Positions 5,409 through 5,838 of a stretch of DNA of 5,838 nucleotides are shown piece by piece. The translations under genes were made by a program, and so were the position numbers. A model generated the notes under the pieces. It did no database searches, had not been told where the DNA came from, and worked only from the letters and a program-made list of their open reading frames with translations. The stretch's first letter is position 1. Each line of letters begins with the position of its first letter. This DNA is from Thermoplasmatota archaeon (lineage in GTDB: Archaea > Thermoplasmatota > Penumbrarchaeia > Penumbrarchaeales > Penumbrarchaeaceae): positions 1-5,838 of the forward strand of contig JAUVLN010000153.1 of the NCBI GenBank assembly GCA_030600725.1, read 5' to 3'.

Positions 5409-5838
5409 TCATTCCCTCATAAACCTCACCGGGTCGACAGAGACCGCCCTGTAGCCGGGGATCAGGGAGAATATTAGTGTGGTGACGATAAGGAAACATA
5501 AACATGACAGTATTATAGTGGGGGACATGTGGGTGAATTCCAGCTCAACTCCATATACGCCTCTCAGGTATATATCAAGATAATGCGAACCAACATATCC
5601 AGGGATCAATCCTATTACAGACCCCATTGTGGCGATGATCAGTGTTTCGGATAATATCCATCTGAAGATGGAGAACCTGGAGATACCCATCGCCCTCAGG
5701 ATCCCGATCTCCTTTCTCCTCTCCTCCACACCTATCAGCATAACCGAGGAGAGGAAGAACAACCCGATCATAACGGTTGTTGCACCCACACCAATGGAAA
5801 AGGATTTCAGTATGAGGATCTCGTCCTCGATCCGGTAC
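5409..5838 (-). CDS. ABC transporter permease, FtsX/MacB-type, C-terminal fragment (cut by window edge)
   Basis: The reading frame is open to the window edge, so the gene starts outside. The GTG at 5789 is an internal codon, because at least 16 codons (YRIEDEILILKSFSIG) precede it in frame. About 142 residues are visible, ending at TGA. They show the C-terminal FtsX domain: a hydrophobic helix (TTVMIGLFFLSSVMLIGV), the hallmark cytoplasmic loop EERRKEIGILRAMGIS, a helix pair region (ETLIIATMGSVIGLIPG), a last helix (PTIILSCLCFLIVTTLIFSL) and the family's terminal PGYRAVSVDPVRFMRE. The EIGILRAMG loop is the coupling element that contacts the ATPase in this family. The large extracytoplasmic domain expected upstream is not in the window. 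The gene is followed by its ATPase; in many operons of this family the ATPase comes first. Confidence 0.95.
   Translation of the reverse strand, partial: YRIEDEILILKSFSIGVGATTVMIGLFFLSSVMLIGVEERRKEIGILRAMGISRFSIFRWILSETLIIATMGSVIGLIPGYVGSHYLDIYLRGVYGVELEFTHMSPTIILSCLCFLIVTTLIFSLIPGYRAVSVDPVRFMRE

Noticed and set aside
5409..5789. Permease taken as a complete 126-residue protein starting at GTG 5789
   Set aside because: The frame stays open to the window edge with family-like sequence before this GTG, so it is an internal valine codon and the gene is truncated by the window.

Overview
The window carries three genes, all read on the minus strand, and looks like chromosomal DNA of a euryarchaeon, most plausibly of the class Thermoplasmata or a related lineage. 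The signs are archaeal-type ribosome binding sites (GAGGTG and GGAGGAA, each 6 nt before an ATG), TATA-like boxes ahead of the largest gene, visible use of AGG, AGA and ATA codons, and a giant surface protein combining FG-GAP, PKD and thrombospondin type 3 calcium motifs with one C-terminal membrane helix and a zinc ribbon. The taxon is an inference; no rRNA or other marker gene is present.

Layout in transcription order, right to left. (1) Positions 5838-5409: the C-terminal part of an FtsX/MacB-type ABC transporter permease, cut by the window edge. (2) Positions 5325-4654: its ATP-binding subunit, complete, with every canonical ABC motif. An 83-nt gap with a small hairpin separates the two and I see no convincing promoter there, so they are probably one transcription unit. 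(3) A 179-nt spacer (4653-4475) holding an oligo-T run, two TATA-like candidates and a hairpin in the presumed leader. (4) Positions 4474-137: a 1445-residue type I membrane protein. It has a signal peptide, a seven-bladed integrin-alpha-like FG-GAP propeller, an unassigned beta-rich middle, a fibronectin/Ig-like domain, two tandem duplicated Ig-like domains, a PKD domain, thrombospondin type 3 calcium motifs, a transmembrane helix, an Arg-rich then Pro/acid-rich tail, and a C-terminal four-cysteine zinc ribbon. (5) A GC-rich hairpin plus T-run terminator at 111-88, then about 87 nt of AT-rich non-coding DNA with further T-runs.

The permease and ATPase should form one MacB/LolD-like complex of unknown substrate. 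The large protein would present a calcium-dependent adhesion- or sensor-like ectodomain outside the cell and a small zinc-binding module inside. Whether the transporter and the surface protein work together is not shown: they share strand and order, but the spacer between them has its own promoter-like and terminator-like signals. The most interesting object is the integrin-like protein with its intracellular zinc ribbon. I do not see a CRISPR array, an RNA gene, an insertion sequence or a defence system.
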